Source: Pseudophaeobacter sp965641885 (GTDB lineage: Bacteria; Pseudomonadota; Alphaproteobacteria; Rhodobacterales; Rhodobacteraceae). From it: DNA of 64,000 nt. The stretch spans positions 3,162,001 through 3,226,000 of the forward strand of contig OZ282574.1 of NCBI GenBank assembly GCA_965641885.1, given 5' to 3'. Below, in pieces: positions 61,281-64,000 of the stretch. The notes under the pieces are model-generated. The model saw nothing but the letters and a program-made list of their open reading frames with translations. It ran no database searches and was not told the DNA's origin. Positions within the stretch are counted from its first letter, which is position 1; each line of letters begins with the position of its first letter. Made by a program: the position numbers and the translations under genes.

Positions 61281-62972
61281 ATGAGCAATGAAATGAACGG
61301 CGCAGAGGCCATGGTACGGATGCTGGAGGCCCATGGCGTGCGTCACATTTTTGGTCTGTGTGGCGACACCACCCTGCCCTTTTATGACGCGATGCACGGG
61401 TTGGATCATGGCATCACCCATGTTCTGAGCCGCGACGAGCGCAGCGCCGCCTATATGGCTGACGGCTATTCCCGCGTCACTGGCCGCCCCGGCGTGGCCG
61501 AGGGCCCCTCGGGCGGCGGTGCCACCTATATTCTGCCCGGTCTGATCGAGGCCTCGGAAAGCTCTTATGCCGTGCTGGGCATCACCACGGATATATCGGT
61601 GGCCTCTTATGGCAAATACCCCCTGACCGAGGTGGACCAGGAAGCCTTGATGCGGCCTTTGACCAAATGGAACACGGTGATCAAACAGGCGCAGCACATT
61701 CCCCGCATGGTGCGCACCGCCTTTAAGGCGATGACCACCGGACGCTCGGGGGCGGCGCATCTCGGCCTGCCCTATGATGTGCAATATGACAGCGTTGATG
61801 CCCGTGACATCTGGGCTGACCCCAAACATCAAAGCTACCCTGCCTATCCCCAGTCGCCAGAACCCGGTGCGGCGCAGGCGGCGATTGAGGCCATCCTGTC
61901 GGCCAAATCCCCCCTGATCATCTGTGGCGGCGGTGTGGTGATAGCGGGTGCGATGGCAGAGCTTGCCCGGCTGGCAACCCGGCTTGATATTCCGGTCGCC
62001 ACCTCAATCTCGGGTCAGGGCTCACTGGCGGAAACCCATGCCAATTGCCTCGGCGTGGTGGGCTCCAATGGCGGCACCGATGAAACCTGGGAGATGATGC
62101 AGGCGGCCGATCTGGTGATCTTTATGGGCTGTCGCGCAGGCTCTACCACCACCTCGCGCTGGGAGGCCCCGCTGCCCGGCACCCGCGTTGTGCATTTCGA
62201 CAATGACCCGATGGTGATTGGCGCCAATTACCGCACCGAAGTGGGCGTGGTGGGGGATCTGCGTCTGGCTCTGGCCGAGGTCAACGCAGTGTTGGACCAG
62301 CGCGCTCAGGGTGCCGGTACCTTTGGCGGCGCCGCCGCAATTGCCGATATCAAGACGCGCAAGTTTGAAAAATTCCGCCATCTGGCACAAAGCACCGAGG
62401 CACCGATCCGCCCCGAACGGGTGGTGGATGCGCTGATGAAGGTGCTGCCGCCGGATGCGACTGTGGTCTCAGATCCCGGTACCAGCTGCCCCTATTTTTC
62501 GGCCTATTATCAGCTGCAGCAACCGGGGCGCTACTTCATCACCAACCGGGCACATGGCGCCCTTGGCTATGCGCTCTCGGCGTCACTGGGGGCTTGGTAT
62601 GGCCGACCTGCGTCAAAAACCGTGGCGCTGATGGGCGACGGCTCCTTTGGCTTTACGGTGGGCGAGCTGGAAACCGTTTGCCGCAGCCGTGCCCCCATCA
62701 CCTTTGTGGTGTTTTCCAATGCCAGTTTCGGCTGGATCAAGGCCAGCCAGTTTGCCGACAAAGACGCGCGCTATTACAATGTGGACTTCAACCGCACCGA
62801 CCACGCCGCCATTGCCGCTGCCTACGGCGTCAAAAGCTGGCGGGTGGAAAACCCCGATGATCTTGAGCGCGTCTTGCGCCAAGCCGTACACCATGACGGC
62901 CCCACTCTGGTGGATGTCGTCTGCCAGGCGCTGGAAGAAAGCAACGCCCCGGTCCGGCGCTGGATGGGGTGA
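61281..62972 (+). CDS. Thiamine diphosphate-dependent enzyme (acetolactate synthase-like)
   Basis: This 563-residue three-domain ThDP enzyme has an N-terminal pyrimidine-binding domain with the catalytic glutamate in SRDERSAAYMADGYSR, a central domain (about 195-340), and a C-terminal diphosphate domain with the GDG...N motif (GDGSFGFTVGE ending in VFSN). The central domain lacks clear FAD-binding hallmarks, so it may not be biosynthetic IlvB. The neighbouring GntR and racemase-like genes suggest use of an alpha-keto or hydroxy acid. A GGGAGACC site precedes the ATG. Confidence 0.88.
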   Translation: MSNEMNGAEAMVRMLEAHGVRHIFGLCGDTTLPFYDAMHGLDHGITHVLSRDERSAAYMADGYSRVTGRPGVAEGPSGGGATYILPGLIEASESSYAVLGITTDISVASYGKYPLTEVDQEALMRPLTKWNTVIKQAQHIPRMVRTAFKAMTTGRSGAAHLGLPYDVQYDSVDARDIWADPKHQSYPAYPQSPEPGAAQAAIEAILSAKSPLIICGGGVVIAGAMAELARLATRLDIPVATSISGQGSLAETHANCLGVVGSNGGTDETWEMMQAADLVIFMGCRAGSTTTSRWEAPLPGTRVVHFDNDPMVIGANYRTEVGVVGDLRLALAEVNAVLDQRAQGAGTFGGAAAIADIKTRKFEKFRHLAQSTEAPIRPERVVDALMKVLPPDATVVSDPGTSCPYFSAYYQLQQPGRYFITNRAHGALGYALSASLGAWYGRPASKTVALMGDGSFGFTVGELETVCRSRAPITFVVFSNASFGWIKASQFADKDARYYNVDFNRTDHAAIAAAYGVKSWRVENPDDLERVLRQAVHHDGPTLVDVVCQALEESNAPVRRWMG

Positions 62973-63285
62973 GGCCCGTCTCGGAAAGGCTCTGGGAGAG
63001 CCTTTCAGGACCGAACGGGCGGAGCCCTGAGCATATTGCCGAACGGACGGCGCCATAGACGCATTGCCGAACGGGCAGAATGCAGCCTGTCGTAACCCCA
63101 GACACACAAGCTCTCAATCTAAGGCCCGAAACTCGGTTCCGCAGCACCATCAACAAAGAGCGCCGACCGCGCCGCGCGTCAGCGCGGCGCCATTTCCATG
63201 GGGGGCCGGGCCCAAGGGGATCCGGGCAATCTCTGATTGCCTTGATCCGCGCGGGAGCGCCCCCCTCGTCCCCTCTCGCACATGC
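62973..63285. other. Intergenic region with terminator and degenerate repeats
   Basis: This 313-bp gap between convergent genes has no supported gene. It holds the hairpin at 62985-63005 and an imperfect repeat ATTGCCGAACGG at 63035-63046 and 63063-63074, with a shorter CCGAACGG at 63011-63018. Confidence 0.65.
62985..63005 (+). terminator. Terminator hairpin after the ThDP-enzyme gene
   Basis: AAAGGCTCT / AGAGCCTTT form a perfect 9-bp stem with a 3-base loop, 12 bp after the stop. A short T-run ends the stem itself (CCTTTC), so termination is likely. Confidence 0.8.
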
Positions 63286-64000
63286 TCAGGGGGCGCAATA
63301 GGGCTCCAACTCCAGCTTCAGCAGCGCCAGAAATTCCTGCCCGATCGAAGACAAGGGGCGCGAGGTTGAGGTAATCACCGCCATCTCCATCAGGATCTGT
63401 GGGCGAAACGGTCGGGTGATAAAGCCGCCTTCACGGTCAAAATCCAGCACAAACGGGTCCAGAATTGCCACCCCCATGCCCTCTTTCACAAAGCTCAGCA
63501 AGTTTTTAAACAGCTGCGCATGCACCCGCGTCTTCAACGGAATGCCCGCCTGTAAAAACGCTTCACGCGTACGCCGATGCGTCATGTGATCCGGCCCCAT
63601 GACCAGAAACGGAGCCCCCTCCAACAGCGCGGGCGTCAGCACCTCATGGCGCGCCAGTGGGCTGTCTTCGGGCATAGCCACACGGGTCTCCACCCTGATC
63701 GGATGCGCCTGCAACCCGTCATGCAGCAGCGGCGTCTCACAAATGCCGATCTCAAACAGCCCCGACATCACCCACTCCTGAATTTTGGCGGAATACTGCG
63801 ACTGAAAGGAGATCGACATATCCGGGCGATCCCGGGCAAAGCGGGCAATCAGTTTTGGCATAAACCCAAAGGACATTGAGTGCTGCGAGGCCACCTGCAA
63901 CTGCCCCGCCTGTTTGTTTTGCAGATCAATCACCGCCTGGGTCACATGATCAAACCCGCGCACCAGTGTGTCGATCTCACGAAACAGCAGATTTGCCTCC
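63286..64000 (-). CDS. LysR-type transcriptional regulator (5' end outside window)
   Basis: The frame is open to the window edge, so the N-terminal DNA-binding domain lies beyond it. The visible ~237 residues begin at the dimerisation helix (LLFREIDTLVRGFDHV) and continue through the effector-binding domain, with LQVASQHSMSFGFMPKLIARF and VKEGMGVAILDPFVLDF. The target and effector are unknown. It converges with the ThDP-enzyme gene. Confidence 0.9.
   Translation of the reverse strand, partial: EANLLFREIDTLVRGFDHVTQAVIDLQNKQAGQLQVASQHSMSFGFMPKLIARFARDRPDMSISFQSQYSAKIQEWVMSGLFEIGICETPLLHDGLQAHPIRVETRVAMPEDSPLARHEVLTPALLEGAPFLVMGPDHMTHRRTREAFLQAGIPLKTRVHAQLFKNLLSFVKEGMGVAILDPFVLDFDREGGFITRPFRPQILMEMAVITSTSRPLSSIGQEFLALLKLELEPYCAP

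Overview
The window reads as a chromosomal segment of an alphaproteobacterium of the order Rhodobacterales, most likely the Roseobacter group. This is inferred from high-GC coding sequence, dense operons with ATGA and TGATG junctions, a NarR-type regulator divergent from a narK-narK-narGHJI operon, Glk/ABC glucose and Ugp operons, and a SPOR-dacA-tmk-holB-tatD-MBL housekeeping run. No gene here proves a genus.

Layout. 1-3044: tail of a thiamine operon (thiG partial, thiE, thiF-rhodanese, thiD). 3157-5664: CHASE-PAS hybrid histidine kinase. 6013-18985: a complete respiratory nitrate reduction locus on the minus strand (narK1, narK2, narG, narH, narJ, narI, a parvulin PPIase, a hemerythrin-like protein, a DUF2478 protein). 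It is headed by a divergent Crp/Fnr regulator, and there are two FNR-like boxes in the shared promoter. 19035-26799: a two-component system divergent from a glucose-type ABC transporter and glucokinase. 26800-31489: an FMO / bile-acid-type symporter / epimerase / SDR operon, divergent from a TetR gene across a perfect 16-bp palindrome. 31511-37707: ugpBAEC plus glycerophosphodiesterase, divergent from a LysR gene. 37746-40458: an integral-membrane alpha/beta hydrolase and a nitroreductase. 41022-42287: an RTX calcium-binding protein with a DPEPTP linker. 42856-51356: an AraC regulator, a TonB-dependent siderophore receptor, FhuD-, FhuB- and FhuC-like importer genes, and a type I ABC exporter half-transporter. 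51519-52342: a mobile-element scar at an intact tRNA-Ser(UGA), holding an RTX C-terminal fragment and a broken tyrosine recombinase. 52636-58389: SPOR lipoprotein, D,D-carboxypeptidase, thymidylate kinase, DNA polymerase III delta', TatD and a metallo-beta-lactamase-fold protein. 58559-64000: an AEC transporter, an Asp/Glu racemase-like protein, a GntR regulator, a ThDP-dependent enzyme and a partial LysR gene.

Functionally the segment combines anaerobic nitrate respiration with uptake of sugar, glycerol-3-phosphate and ferric siderophores. The least explained parts are four: the FMO/symporter operon with its TetR palindrome; the integrase and RTX scar at tRNA-Ser; a sensor kinase with a low-complexity insert and an altered G1 box; and a recurrent pattern of short imperfect tandem duplications (periods 12-32 bp) between and inside genes. 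I see no CRISPR array, complete insertion sequence or complete prophage.
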